NCBI GenBank assembly: GCA_033239125.1
Contig: BSWB01000001.1
Location: forward strand, 159,673,481 to 159,737,480
DNA length: 64,000 nt
Reading direction: 5' to 3'
Origin: Fagopyrum homotropicum
Lineage: Eukaryota > Streptophyta > Magnoliopsida > Caryophyllales > Polygonaceae
A model generated the notes under the pieces. That model worked only from the letters and a program-made list of their open reading frames with translations. It ran no database searches and was not told the origin of the DNA. This document shows, piece after piece, positions 11,206 through 21,884 of this stretch. Position numbers and translations under genes: made by a program. Position 1 is the first letter of the stretch, and each line of letters begins with the position of its first letter.

Positions 11206-12774
11206 ATGGACTTTGTGAGGAGAATGTCGGGAAGGATAAAAGAGAAAAAGGGAGAGCAAAACAAGAAAAGAAAGGGCAATCCCTCCACCTCTAGGGCACC
11301 ACCACCCTCATCTCCCTCACTACCATCCTCACCTTCACCTCCATCTTCACCCCCTCACCCTAGCATCCCTACCATACATGAAAACCACCTTGATGCATTT
11401 GAGAGGATCACGAAGAGGACAGTGATAGGTCCTAGGTACTTGTTGTTGGAGGATCTACATCCTCTCAACATAGTAGATGATCTTACATGGCTCTTGGATA
11501 GAGCCGGGTTGCTTGTCTTCACGAACATTCGTGAAGACGCCTACGAGGAGATTACCCGGGAGGTTGTGACGTCCTTCGAGCACAGCCACGTAGATAGGAC
11601 CGTCTCCTTCCGTCTCATGGAACGAGACTATCATTTGAGCATTGTCGAGTTTGGGACCATTTTCGGGTTCCATGAGACCTATAACGGTCGATTTCCGAGC
11701 GGAGTTTACCCCAAGGATTTTTGGGAGGAAGTAGCCATGATTTACGCCGACGAGGACCGTTGGCAACCCGCCGATACCAAGGCTAGATTGATGTACCATC
11801 TAGCCTTGAAGATAGCTCACCGTGTTCTTTCGGAGTATCTCTTTCCTAGGATGGAGACGCCCCAAAAGATCAAGACGGATGAGCTATTCTTGCTCTATTG
11901 TATGCTTTACGGTCGCCGTGCAGATTGTGCCACTCTTTTGGCGGCTACGATGAGTAAACTGAAGAACAAGAAGAAGGGGAACATTGGATATGGTGGGATA
12001 GTGACCCACATTGCTAGGACGTTCGGTGTTGATTTTTCTGCTTGCACCCGTATACCGGCGGTTCCCTTAGGGCTACATGCTTTTATGGTTAGGGGACTCA
12101 TCTTCCCCACACATGGAGGTCCGCCTTATGCGGGCATGCCTTGGGAGACTAGGACGGGTAGAGGGATTGAGTGGCTGCCGGAGTATTCCATTGTGGCGGG
12201 ACGCCACAATTGGAAGGAGACGTTCGCTGCGATGCATGCGAACAGGCTAGTGGCTCCCCCTTACGTTCCACCACCGGTTGTGGATGAGGAGGACATGGGA
12301 GATCAGTACGAGAGTGGTGGAGGAGCGGAGCAGGAGTTCGGCACGTTTCCGGATCAGCCGGAGGCGGCCCCGGATGTACCTAGGCGCTCTCCACGTCCAG
12401 CTAGAGCTTCAGGCTCGTCATCTCGCCGCGCCAGCATGAGTGAGAGGCCCACGTGGATGACTACACCTCCCACTTGGTACGACACCCCCCCTCCTTGGTC
12501 CACGGCGCAGCCAGCAGCACCACCACCGCCACCAGCACCAGCACCATCCGATGCTCCATCATGGTACAGTCACGCCCCGGGATGGTACGAGCAGATGCCG
12601 GATTGGGCTACCGGACTTTCGGAGAGAGTCGGAGCGCTAGAGATCCGGGCGGATGCTAGAGATGGACGCTTGGACGACCTTGACCACATGATGAGGGACG
12701 TCTACCGCCAGCAGTTTGGGCGGTTCTATGATCCGAGTTTCTCTCCATTCCCACCCCCGCCGGCGCCGCAGTGA
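11206..12774 (+). CDS. Second ORF of the Athila-type element (Athila ORF-like protein)
   Basis: 522-residue protein located after integrase, where Athila elements carry an extra ORF often called env-like. The N-terminus is basic (KEKKGEQNKKRKG) and followed by a Pro/Ser run. The middle (about 60-340) is a globular region with LLLEDLHPLNIVDDLTWLLDRAG, FGTIFGFHETYNG, KIAHRVLSEYLFPR and YGGIVTHIART, which I believe matches the plant Athila ORF family. The C-terminus is acidic then rich in Pro and Trp, ending in RQQFGRFYDPSF and a Pro tail. I see no signal peptide or membrane segment, so an envelope role is not supported. A broken homologue on the minus strand at 62936-64000 is about 45-50% identical by eye. 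Function unknown. Confidence 0.82.
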   Translation: MDFVRRMSGRIKEKKGEQNKKRKGNPSTSRAPPPSSPSLPSSPSPPSSPPHPSIPTIHENHLDAFERITKRTVIGPRYLLLEDLHPLNIVDDLTWLLDRAGLLVFTNIREDAYEEITREVVTSFEHSHVDRTVSFRLMERDYHLSIVEFGTIFGFHETYNGRFPSGVYPKDFWEEVAMIYADEDRWQPADTKARLMYHLALKIAHRVLSEYLFPRMETPQKIKTDELFLLYCMLYGRRADCATLLAATMSKLKNKKKGNIGYGGIVTHIARTFGVDFSACTRIPAVPLGLHAFMVRGLIFPTHGGPPYAGMPWETRTGRGIEWLPEYSIVAGRHNWKETFAAMHANRLVAPPYVPPPVVDEEDMGDQYESGGGAEQEFGTFPDQPEAAPDVPRRSPRPARASGSSSRRASMSERPTWMTTPPTWYDTPPPWSTAQPAAPPPPPAPAPSDAPSWYSHAPGWYEQMPDWATGLSERVGALEIRADARDGRLDDLDHMMRDVYRQQFGRFYDPSFSPFPPPPAPQ

Positions 12775-14120
12775 TTGATGCATGATCGTTGTTTTAGACA
12801 TTCCCGCCACCATTTGTGAGTTTCCTTTTTCTTTTCTTTCTTTTGTTCTTTCTTTTGAACATTAGGGACAATGTTCGTCCTAAGTATGGGGTGGGATGTA
12901 CTAAATGTTTGTAATAACTCTACTCTCTATGTTTGCTTCATTTGAGACTATCGTTGCATCTTCATTATGTGTTACACGTTTCCTTATTGCATTGCATAAA
13001 AAAAAAGAACTTGAAAAAAAAAAAACCATAAAAATTGAAAAATTTTGAAAAATTTTGTGCTTCTAATGAATTGAGATGATTTCCATGATAATCACTACTT
13101 GTGAATTGAGTTTGATGACAATTGCATGTTTAAAAGGATTGTGAATTGAAAAGAACTTGAATGAATGAATTTTACCTCTTTTGCAAGTTTTATAATGTGA
13201 AGATGTTACCTAAATCATGCTAGAAAATTGAAGTTGAAATCACATCATAAGTTCCTATACTTCTTGTTGAAATGATTAAGGCAATTCGATACTTTCTTTC
13301 TTCTTTCTTTGATCATCTAGCTCCTCATTGAAATATTAGCCTCCCTTACCTATCCGGGAATTTGGAGAAGTGAATGAGAAAAAGGCATGTTTGATGTGGG
13401 AGGGCCATGAGAGCAATTAATTGCAATCAATTGAATAGAAAGAAATTATAGGTTTGGGGAAGTCAATCATGACGATGAGTAACTCGGCACCATTCACATA
13501 GCCGGGTGTTTGTGTCTTGCCAAAGTTGGATTGAGCGATATTCCTAGCGGATTATGGTATGTGCGCTAAGGGTTTGAGGCATCTCTTGAAAAAAAAAATT
13601 GAGAAACGCCGATCTCCTAGGCTTCGGTTTTTGTGCACCTCTATCCATAACTCCAAAAGTAAAGTCGAAAAAGAAGAGAGCGAAGCTCTAAGTTGAAGTG
13701 TTGCGGGAACCGCATAAGAAGAAGAAGGTAGTTGTCCACTTTCCCGGATTTATGCACCACTTCCCCTTAAAGTTTTCCCTTTCCTTCCATATTCTAGACC
13801 TTTTCTTTGGAAGTCCTTAAGATCAAAAGAATGTTATATGACTTGGTTAAATTGAAGTTTCTTGAGATTGATTTTGTTAATGTTTGAAGGTTATAATGCC
13901 TGTTTAGAAGTTAAGTTGGTTCATGAATTTTCTTTGCTTTTTACTCTTTGATTAAGTGTGTGAAAGTTTGAAAAACGATTGAAGCAAGGTTTGAGAATGA
14001 TCTATTCTTTAGAAGTCACATTCATCCAAAAGAAGGTACACATATTTCATCCTAACTCTTGTTTAAAGCTTTTTGAAAGACCTTGCTTAGGGACAAGCAA
14101 GTGTTAAGTATGGGGTTATT
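12775..14120 (+). other. 3' noncoding region of the Athila-type element
   Basis: 1.35 kb with no ORF. It opens with a pyrimidine-rich run and the block ACATTAGGGACAATGT (inverted arms) followed by AAGTATGGGGTGGG at about 12862-12895. A related motif, GGGACAAGCAAG then AAGTATGGGGTTATT, lies directly before the 3' LTR at 14091-14120 and probably includes the polypurine primer for plus-strand synthesis. Both motifs recur in the second Athila-type element near 62820-62880 and 61627-61665. A highly conserved block lies at 13448-13547. Confidence 0.75.
13448..13547 (+). other. Conserved noncoding block of Athila-type elements
   Basis: 100 bp that match 62209-62306 of the second element on the other strand with four substitutions and one 1-bp indel by my count, about 95% identity. 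It contains GAGTAACTCGGCACCATT, CATAGCCGGGTGTTTGTGTC and GGATTGAGCGATATTCCTA. Similarity continues more weakly to CCTAGGCTTCGG near 13617. No ORF is shared across it. The flanking protein-coding region is far more diverged, so selection at the nucleic-acid level, or recent exchange, is implied. Confidence 0.8.
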
Positions 14121-15902
14121 TGTTAGCATGAAATATTGTGATATTTTAGGCACGTTTTCTAAACGTATTTGATTCATATTGATAGTCTTTGATTGAACTT
14201 TGTGCATATGAGAGCTAGTATTACCTATATTGTCGATATGGATGTCTACACTAGTTCTATGTTGATTATAGGTGATTTGGAGCTATTTCCGAACGGAAAC
14301 GAGCAAAGGAGAGTTGAGTTGATATGTCCATAGATTGAGGACACTCTTTGGAAGCAATTTGGAGTCTTAGTTTGAGGAATGCACGAGTTTAGGGAAGAAT
14401 CACGTTCTTGCCCTAAATTACGCCCTAAAATACGACCGTATCACAAACCACGTTCAGAATTACGGCCGTGGATTTGGAGTCAGAAATCCATGTTCATTCC
14501 AGGGGATTACACGGCCGTGGAATATATGTTGCAAACCGTAATTGTTTCCACGCCCTAAATTACGGTCGTGGAACACTTCCACGACCGTGATCTTGGCGAA
14601 TCTTTTCGCCACACTTTGAAGCCACGATCTTTTAAAGATTGGGCCGGGCCGACATTTTGCCCTACACTATAAAAAGACGGACGAAGCAAGATTCCGTCAC
14701 TTTGGCTACGATCTTGGCACACCTTCGCTACCCGTTTGCCCTCATTCTTCGCCGCTTAGACACGAAGACGTTTTGCTTAGCTTGCTTGGAAGCAATTGAC
14801 ATCTCTTTGAAGAGATCGAAGTTCATTTTTGGAATTCCTCTAATCTCGCACTTTTGGTGGAGATTGCTGTTGAGATCTCCGGATTTGCGGAAGATCGTAG
14901 TTCTTGGAAGATTTTGCAAGAAGATCTCTCTTCTTGATTAGGTTCGATTTGGAAAACGGATTGACATCCCGTTTTCTTTTCTTTCCTAGGGTTACGATTA
15001 TTTGTTCTATTGTGAATCTTTTGACATTGCTTATTCCCTTTGTGACTTTGAGATTGAATTGAAGAGTATTGAAAGTTCTTGAAAGTTTTCATCTTTTTAT
15101 CTTTTAATTCTTGAATTGATATCAATATGACTGTTATTGGCTAAAAGCTCTAAACAATTCTAAGGTGAAGGGTTGATAGTTGTGGCTTAGATGATGATAG
15201 ATCGATCGCAAATAGATTAGACCCTGAGAGTTAGAGAATTGTCGCCGACAGCCCTAAATTACGGTCTGTTCTTGAGTCCACGGCCGTGGAACCTCAAGAA
15301 CTAACCGTGATTTCCCTTAAGTCTACGAATCTGCTTTTACTTTAATCTAAAGTTAAAGATTTGCTTTAGCTTAGTTTAGACTTGTCTTTTCTAGGTGGTA
15401 GTGAAGCCTCAACAACCTCTACCTCGATTGTGAGCCTCAACAACCTCAATCGGTTAAGTTAGTCTTGATCCTTGGATTATAAGTTTGGGTATTTGACACT
15501 AATTCTCGCCTCTAGAACCCTTCTATATTGAGCCTCAACAACCTGTATAGAGAGTGTCTTGTAGATGAGTTATATAAGGTTTTTGGAACTTCACCGTACG
15601 ATTACCTTACATTAGTATACCTTTGCATATCTCAACTCTGTCTTTATATCATTTAGTATATCTTGAATCGATTGCCACAATTAGATACCTGGATCTTTAG
15701 GATTGTTGTTTTCCCAATAATTTGCAAAACTCTCACATTTACTTGCTTGATAATCTGCAATCGAGTTCGTTTCCCCCAAATCCCTGTGTTCGATACTCTG
15801 GAATCCTTGCTTAACTATATTGATCCGTACACTGCGGGTTCGCTGCTTGATTCTAGTTTTATAAATTTAAAACTTATTTGCACACACCTTTTTGGGCGAA
15901 CA
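14121..15902 (+). repeat. 3' LTR of the Athila-type element
   Basis: 1,782 bp, same ends as the 5' LTR (TGTTAGCATG ... GGGCGAACA). One extra G in a run near 15171 and eight base changes relative to the 5' copy by my count. TATA box at 14668-14676 and the nested hairpin at 15257-15312 are preserved. It is followed at once by the target copy CTCGA. Confidence 0.95.
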
Positions 15903-17076
15903 CTCGAGAGAAGAACTAATTCGAGAGACTTTTCTACCTTGTGATGTAGAGTACATTCTTAAAATACATCTCATCGATCACAATGTGTAGGACGAATGGG
16001 TGTGGTATTATGAGAATAGTGGTAGATTCACTGTAAAGTCATGTTATCACATGATTTTTAATCCCAACTCTCTCACAAGGGAGAGTTCATCTATGGGTTC
16101 TTCATGCTCTAATGGGGGTGATTCTGTGTGGAAGAAATTGTGGAAGATTAATGTGCCGCCGCGTGTGAGAATTTTTCTTTGGAGATGTGCAAAAAATATC
16201 CTTCCATGCAAATCGGTTCTCGTTGTTCGAAGGCGTGTGGACAATGCTACGTGCTCTATATGTTTTCAGGAGGAGACGGTCAATCATGTATTGTTTGGGT
16301 GTATTGCTGCTCATCACGTATGGTCCACCCAAGCAAACAAGAAATATCCGAAAGCGTATAAGAGAAGTTTTGTCCAGCTGCTGAGAAGTTGCCTGAACGA
16401 GCTAGAGGGTACACTGATGGAGGAATGGTCCATGCTTCTATATGGAATCTGGTACAACCGGAATCTCCGAATTTTTTAAAATCGAGACAAGGAGGCATCT
16501 GTACTAGTGGAAGAACAGCTAACAACTTTGGATGAGTTTAGAAGGGCAACAATCAACAGACGAGTGGGAGGCACGGTGACCGCCGGTGATGGTACTAGAT
16601 GGAAACCTCCGTTGCCCGACTTTATTAAGATTAATTGTGATAGTTCGAGCTCGGATACAGGATGTGGTGTAGGTATAATAGCCAGGGACCATCTTGGAGA
16701 TGCCTGCTTTGTTGGGGCAAAAGTCATCCAGGAAGGATCATCTCCTGATATAGATGAGGCTGAGGCGGTCTGTTGGGCAATCCAGAGTGTCATAGAGATG
16801 GAGCTCACTCATGTAGTGATCGAGTCGGACTGTTTACTCCTTATTAATGCTCTGCAATATAGTAAATTCGATCGTGGTGCTTTGGGGGCGCTAGTTAGGA
16901 AGATTCTCAATCTGGCCAACAATGTGGAGCGCCTTCAATGGCGATTCACTCGTAGGTCAGGAAAGTTGGCAGCCCATACACTTGCTCAACAACGCCTAAC
17001 TCAGCTTGTTTTTTATTTTTGTTTAGCTTCTCTTCCTTTCGGTCTTGACCGTATTGTAGTCAACGATATTTCTTAA
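15903..17076 (+). pseudogene. LINE zf-RVT and RNase H region
   Basis: Continuation of the LINE beyond the inserted LTR element. A first segment (to about 16479) has the zf-RVT pattern: VWKKLWKINVPPRVRIFLWR, then CSIC and the HVLFGC pair that completes a Cys/His zinc site. A stop at about 16480 precedes an RNase H domain (16507-17076) with INCDSSS, DEAEAVCWA and ESDCLLL, which supply the usual D-E-D residues, and AAHTLA near the end. The segment finishes at the stop before 17077; a short A tract at 17099-17108 ends the LINE. Degenerate but clearly assignable. Confidence 0.88.
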
Positions 17077-17108
17077 GGTTTAATGCAGTGTGTTTATTAA
17101 AAAAAAAA

Positions 17109-17363
17109 TTAAGAGAAGAAGAGTTAGAATGATATCATGTAATAGTAATATGACATGTAAAATTACTTAAACCAATAAAATCATATATAGTTATAATTGG
17201 TACAAAAGATTATAAGATTAGTAAGAAAATAAGTTTATTATCATCTTAATAAATAAAATTTAAAAAATATGTAAAAATGAGGTGACACAATTTGGAGATG
17301 ACATTCGGTAAAATTCAAGGTGGCTTAACGTGAGAATGACAAGTGAAAATTTGAGGTAGTTTA
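17109..17363. other. AT-rich host sequence
   Basis: About 250 bp between the LINE tail and the MITE. AT-rich, no ORF, no recognised repeat. Confidence 0.5.
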
Positions 17364-17428
17364 GGGCTTGTTTGGTTTCAACTTCGAAAACAAAAATGGA
17401 TAGACGAATCTAATCAATATGCATACCC

Positions 17429-17591
17429 TATTAGTAAAGATTGGTTATTATCCTATCTATGGTTGTTAGTCTATCTAGGGTGTTGTTAGCCTGATCTTGA
17501 TTCTTCTCTCTCATGAATCTTCTGAGTTATGTGTGTATAAGTATAGAGCTATTCTTCTTCAATAATACAAGTCATTCAGTCAATCTCTATA
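17429..17591 (+). repeat. 5' LTR of the copia element
   Basis: 163 bp. It contains a TGTGTATAAGTATAGAG segment that may serve as promoter. It is followed directly by TGGTATCAGAG. Confidence 0.88.
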
Positions 17592-17602
17592 TGGTATCAG
17601 AG
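17592..17602 (+). promoter_or_regulatory. Primer-binding site, initiator tRNA-Met type
   Basis: TGGTATCAGAG abuts the 5' LTR; this is the standard plant copia primer site complementary to the 3' end of initiator tRNA-Met. Confidence 0.85.
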
Positions 17603-17639
17603 GCTACGATCCACCTCACAATACCAAAACTCTCACAAA

Positions 17640-18600
17640 ATGACTGAGTTTGCTTCATCTCTAGCAAACCCTTATGAACCCACAAAGTCATTCACAGTAG
17701 TGGTTTTGACAAATATCATCAAATTAACCCCAAACAACTACTTAACTGGAAGCACGCAGTAATTGCTACACTTGAAGGTTTTGATCTCCAACGATTTGTC
17801 CTCGGAACGATTGACATACTAGCATCAACGCTTCCTAATTCATCAACATTGAATCCAAAATCTCAAACCTACAATCGACACGATAAGTTGGTTTATGGAG
17901 CCATTCTTGGCACACTCTCTTCTGAAGTAGCAGGCTTTGTTGCAGCAAATACAACCTCTCGTGCAGTCTGGACAACTTTACGTTTAACGTATGACAATCC
18001 TTCAAGAGGTCATGCGAAGCAAGTTAAGGATCGTTTATGCTCAGTTGTGAAGGGTACCGATTCCATAATAGTATATCTTCAACATATCCGATCTCTTGCT
18101 AATCTTCTTGCCTCACTGGACTCGCCAGTTTCTCAAGAGGATATGACGGATTATATTTTAAGGGGCATGGACGATGTGTATCTTCCCATTGTTCACACCA
18201 TAAACGCAAGGGACACTACTATTAGCTTTGAAGCTCTCCATGAAAAGTTGATCAACCATGAACTATAGTTGAAGATCAAGGAGAAGAGTTCATCCGACCC
18301 AATTACAACCTTCAACACACAGACAAAATCGACCCGCAACGGTGGTAAGTACTCTAACTCTTCATGGTCTACTTCTACTCCATATCAAACAAACCCACGC
18401 CATAGTCAGACTTCCCCTCAATCCTCTAATACACCCAATAGCGGTCCAAAGCCTTTCAATAGGGCATGTCTTAAACCAATGTCGCGTATTTTGCAACTTG
18501 CACCCAACTATAGAACCACCACCATCTATACGCTTTCCCACTACACCGCAGGCAAATGTAGCCACTTCCAATCCCCATCAATAATCCTGTCTTGTTGACA
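17640..18600 (+). pseudogene. Copia gag, broken
   Basis: Capsid region of the copia element. The ancestral start is probably the ATG at 17640 (MTEFASSLANPYEP). A frame change and a stop near 17759 separate this from the main gag segment 17849-18268, which has the copia gag pattern VWTTLRLTYDNPSRGHAKQVKDRL and DYILRGMDD. A stop at about 18266 and a Ser/Thr/Pro-rich linker follow. I see no CCHC knuckle in the expected place. Not functional. Confidence 0.8.
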
Positions 18601-19592
18601 GCGGTGCGAGTCATCATGTGACTCATGATCTGGAAAACCTGGCATTGCATTACCCCTATATAGGCCCAAATGACATCCATGTTGGCAATGGTAAGGCTCT
18701 CTCCATCACACATTCAGGCACTCTCATTAAATCTACTCTTAGGGTTAATTTCGAGCTATCGAATGTTCTTTGTGTTCCCCAAATGACTAAAAACATAATT
18801 TCGGTCTCCAAAATCACCGAAAGTACTTCATATGCAGTGGTTTTTACGTCAAACTGTTTCTTTGTGCAGGACCTTAAGTCCAAAACAACACTTCTTAAAG
18901 GTCCTTGCATTGACCGTGTGTATTATTGGCCAAATAATTCACTCCAAGTGAACTCAACAGTACGTGTCAATCCACACACCTTGCATCACACCTTGGGGCA
19001 TCCTTCATCTCGTGTTTTTACAATTCTAGCTCAAAAATTGTCTCTTGATTCATCTACTTATGATCAATCATTATGTAGCTCTTGCAACATCAATAAAATT
19101 CATAAGTTACCTTTCAATCGCTCCACAATTACTTCTACACATCCTCTAGAAGTAATTTATTCTGATGTATGGAGCTCTCTTGTTGCTTCTTATCATGGCT
19201 ATCGTTATTATGTAGTGTTTGTCGATCATTACGCACGGTACTCCTAGTTGTACCCTATGAAAGCCAAATCCAAAACAAAAGAAATTTTCATCAAATTCCG
19301 CTCTTTGGTTGAAAATTACTTTAAGCTTAGAATAAAAACACTATATTCGGACAATGGTGGAGAGTACATTGCTCTTCAACATCTTTTAAGTGAGTTCGGT
19401 ATCACTCATCTCACATCACCTCCTCACACACCGGAACATAATGGAATTTCGGAAAGAAAATATCGTCATATTGTCGAAACTGCTCTTTCCTTACTCACAC
19501 ACTCCGGTATACCATTAGATCACTGGCCTCATGTTGTGGTTACTACAACTTATCTTATCAATGTACCGTCTACCGACTCTCACTCTCAATAA
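18590..19592 (+). pseudogene. Copia protease and integrase region, broken
   Basis: The protease active site reads LVDSGASHHVTHDL at about 18593-18630. It is followed by the GAG-pre-integrase segment (LHHTLGHPSSRVF, LCSSCNINK) and an integrase core with YSDVWSS, VVFVDHYARYS and, after a stop at 19246, LYSDNGGEY and HTPEHNGISERKYRH, which supply the D-D-E triad. The stop lies between the first and second catalytic Asp. The frame ends near 19590 and shifts into a 19531-20043 segment covering the post-integrase linker (FGCLCFPWLRPY). Confidence 0.85.
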
Positions 19593-20199
19593 TGACACAC
19601 CTTTTCATAAGCTCACAAACAAACATCCAAACTATTCCAAGTTGAAAAGTTTTGGATGTCTTTGTTTTCCGTGGTTACGCCCTTACAATACACATAAACT
19701 CTTGCCCAAATCCATCCCGTGTGTCTTTATAGGGTATTCCGTAACTCAAAGTGTCTATCAAACTCTTAATCCATCCTCTATGAGAATATATACGTCTAGA
19801 CATGTGAGGTTTCTCGAAAATGAGATGCCTTATCACAAATTGCTTAACAATGCTTCTACTCTCAACAAGCACGTTACGGATGAATGGTCCAAATTTGGAC
19901 TTGCTATTGCCTCGTCACCCAGTCCAACTGACACTGCTTCATCCCCTTCTGTAGTTCCCACCAACAGCCCATCACCCTTGTCTGAGCCCAGATCCACTTC
20001 CAACACCGACTTACCTCACTCACTACAGATCCAGCCCACATAATCTAATATTGTTGTTAATCCAGCCCCAATACCACCACACCAAGGCATGGTCACCCGC
20101 TCTCAGAACAACCTCACAAAACCTACCAGCAAGCTGAACCTGACTGCCACCCTCATTGACAGTTCCCACAAAGAACCCTGAACTATCATCCAAGCCCTT

Positions 20200-21714
20200 A
20201 GGTCTCCAGAGTGGAGGTTAGCTATGCAGAAAGAGTATGACACCCTCGTTGCTAATCGTACATGGACCCTTATCCCATAATCTATGGCAGACAATCTGGT
20301 TGGTTACAAGTGGGTTTTCCGGGTCAAGTATTTGCCCGATGGATCTCTTGACAAGTTCAAGGCTCGTCTTGTGGCAAAGGGCTTCCATCAGAGACCGGGC
20401 TGGGACTACACAGAGACATTCCTACCAGTGGTTAAGCTTGTAACCGTTCGTGTAGTTCTCTCAATTGCAGTAACAAGAGGGTGGTCTTTACAGCAACTAG
20501 ATGTAAATAATGCGTTTTTACATGGTACTCTGCAAGAAAATCTTTACATGGTGCAACCTCCAGGTTTCATTGATACAACCCATCCGACACACATCTGCAA
20601 ACTCAACAAAGCTATCTATTGGTTAAAGCAAGCTCCAAGGGCTTGGTACAATGCTTTAAAGGTGTTCCTTCTTCAACTAGGATTCACTAAAACAGTTTCT
20701 GATGCATCCTTGTTCGTCTTGTCCAAACCGCCAGATATCATCTATTTATTGGTTACGTAGATGACATCATTGTCACTAGAAGTTCAGATACCATGCTGTC
20801 TAAATTAATCACTTCATTGTCCAACAAATTCTCTCTCAAGGATATGGGTTGATTGAACTATTTTTTGGGATTTGAAGTATTGCCAACTATAAAGGGCATT
20901 TTCTTGTCACAACGCAAATACATTGAGGACTTACTTCAGAGATCAGGTATGGACAATGCGAAGCCTATCTCTACTCCCATGTCCTTGTCAGACCAACTTC
21001 ACAATCTTTTAGCACTTACACTTCTGTCACCACATGACTATCAAACTATTGTGGGCTCTCTTCAATATCTTGGTCTAACAAGACCAGATGTTGGTTTCTC
21101 CATCAATAAACCGTCTCAGTTTATGCACAGGCCAACTGCTGCTCATTGGAATGCTCTCAAAAGAATACTCAAATACTTTTCTGGGACGTTGCATATTGGT
21201 ATCAATATTACACCATCAACATCTCCCTCACCTTCTCTGCATGCTTTTTTCTGATGCTGATTGGGTTGGCGACAAGTCAGATTACATATCCACAACAGGC
21301 TATCTGTTATACTTAGGATGCAATCCAATATCTTAGAGTTCAAGAAAACATAAAATAGTGGCCCGTTCTTCAACATAAGTTGAGTATAAAGCCCTTGTTG
21401 ACACCACTTCTGAACTCCTGTGGGTCACTAATCTTCTCAAAGAAATCAAGGTTCATATTTCAGATGTTCCAGTTATGTATTGCGACAATGTTGGAGCCAC
21501 TTCTCTCAGTGCAAATCCAGTCTTTCATTCCAAGATGAAACATATTACTTTGGCATATCATTTTGTACGAGAACAAGTTCAACAAGGAAAGCTACGAGTT
21601 AGCATTGCCTCCACAAATGATCAACTAGCTGATGTTCTCACAAAGCCTTTACTGCGCCCTAGATTTCAAGATTTACTTACCAAGTTACGCCTTAGTAAAG
21701 TATGCATTACTTGA
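20200..21714 (+). pseudogene. Copia reverse transcriptase and RNase H, broken
   Basis: RT begins with WRLAMQKEYDTL-like sequence before a stop at 20278, then GYKWVFRVKYLPDGS, KARLVAKGFHQ, TFLPVVKL and LDVNNAFLHG. The catalytic YVDD region falls on a frame change at about 20755-20762 (GGTTACGTAGATGACATC). Another stop interrupts KDMG-LNYFLGFEV near 20850. RNase H follows with SDADWVGDKSD near 21257 and YCDNVGA near 21480, finishing with LADVLTKPL at about 21640 and a stop at 21712. The 3' LTR starts eight bases later. Confidence 0.87.
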
Positions 21715-21721
21715 GAGGGGA

Positions 21722-21884
21722 TATTAGTAAAGATTGGTTATTATCCTATCTATGGTTGTTAGTATATCTAGGGTGTTGTTAGCCTGATCTTGATTCTTCT
21801 CTCTCATGAATCTTCTGAGTTATGTGTGTATAAGTATAGAGCTATTCTTCTTCAATAATATAAGTCATTAAGCAAATCTCTATA
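21722..21884 (+). repeat. 3' LTR of the copia element
   Basis: 163 bp, preceded by the purine tract GAGAGGGGA (21713-21721). Confidence 0.88.

Larger units (their letters stand above)
2621..15902 (+). mobile_element. Athila-type Ty3/gypsy LTR retrotransposon, near-complete
   Basis: Full element of 13,282 bp with two LTRs (2621-4401 and 14121-15902), a tRNA-Asp-type primer site, one long gag-pol frame, a second ORF downstream of pol, and a long 3' noncoding region. It is flanked by a perfect 5-bp target duplication CTCGA at 2616-2620 and 15903-15907. The LTRs differ by 8 substitutions and one 1-bp indel by my count (about 0.45%), so the insertion is recent. Assignment to the Athila/Tat branch rests on the primer site, large LTRs and the extra ORF after integrase. 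Both main ORFs look intact, so it may still be mobile. Confidence 0.95.
1..17108 (+). mobile_element. L1-type LINE, degenerate, split by an Athila-type insertion
   Basis: Non-LTR retrotransposon with the usual order endonuclease, reverse transcriptase, zinc-binding (zf-RVT) domain and RNase H. Its 5' end lies left of the window and it ends in a short A tract at about 17099-17108. The coding sequence carries several stops and frame changes, so it is dead. A 13.3 kb LTR element occupies 2621-15902. Removing that insert and one CTCGA target copy rejoins the LINE frame across the junction, which proves the nesting order: LINE first, LTR element later. The domain match is by eye to plant L1 elements. 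Confidence 0.93.
17429..21884 (+). mobile_element. Ty1/copia retrotransposon, degenerate
   Basis: 4.46 kb element with two 163-bp LTRs (17429-17591 and 21722-21884; start TATTAGTAAAG, end AATCTCTATA), a methionine-initiator-type primer site and a purine tract GAGAGGGGA just before the 3' LTR. LTRs differ at about 5 of 163 sites by my count, so it is older than the Athila insert. Flanks TACCC and TACAC are an imperfect 5-bp target copy. The gag-pol sequence is in copia order (gag, protease, integrase, RT, RNase H) but broken by many stops and shifts. Confidence 0.93.

Noticed and set aside
11206..12774. Retroviral envelope gene
   Set aside because: No signal peptide, membrane helix or cleavage motif is visible; only its position after pol recalls env.
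17849..19592. Several separate plus-strand genes
   Set aside because: They are fragments of one broken copia gag-pol between two matching LTRs.
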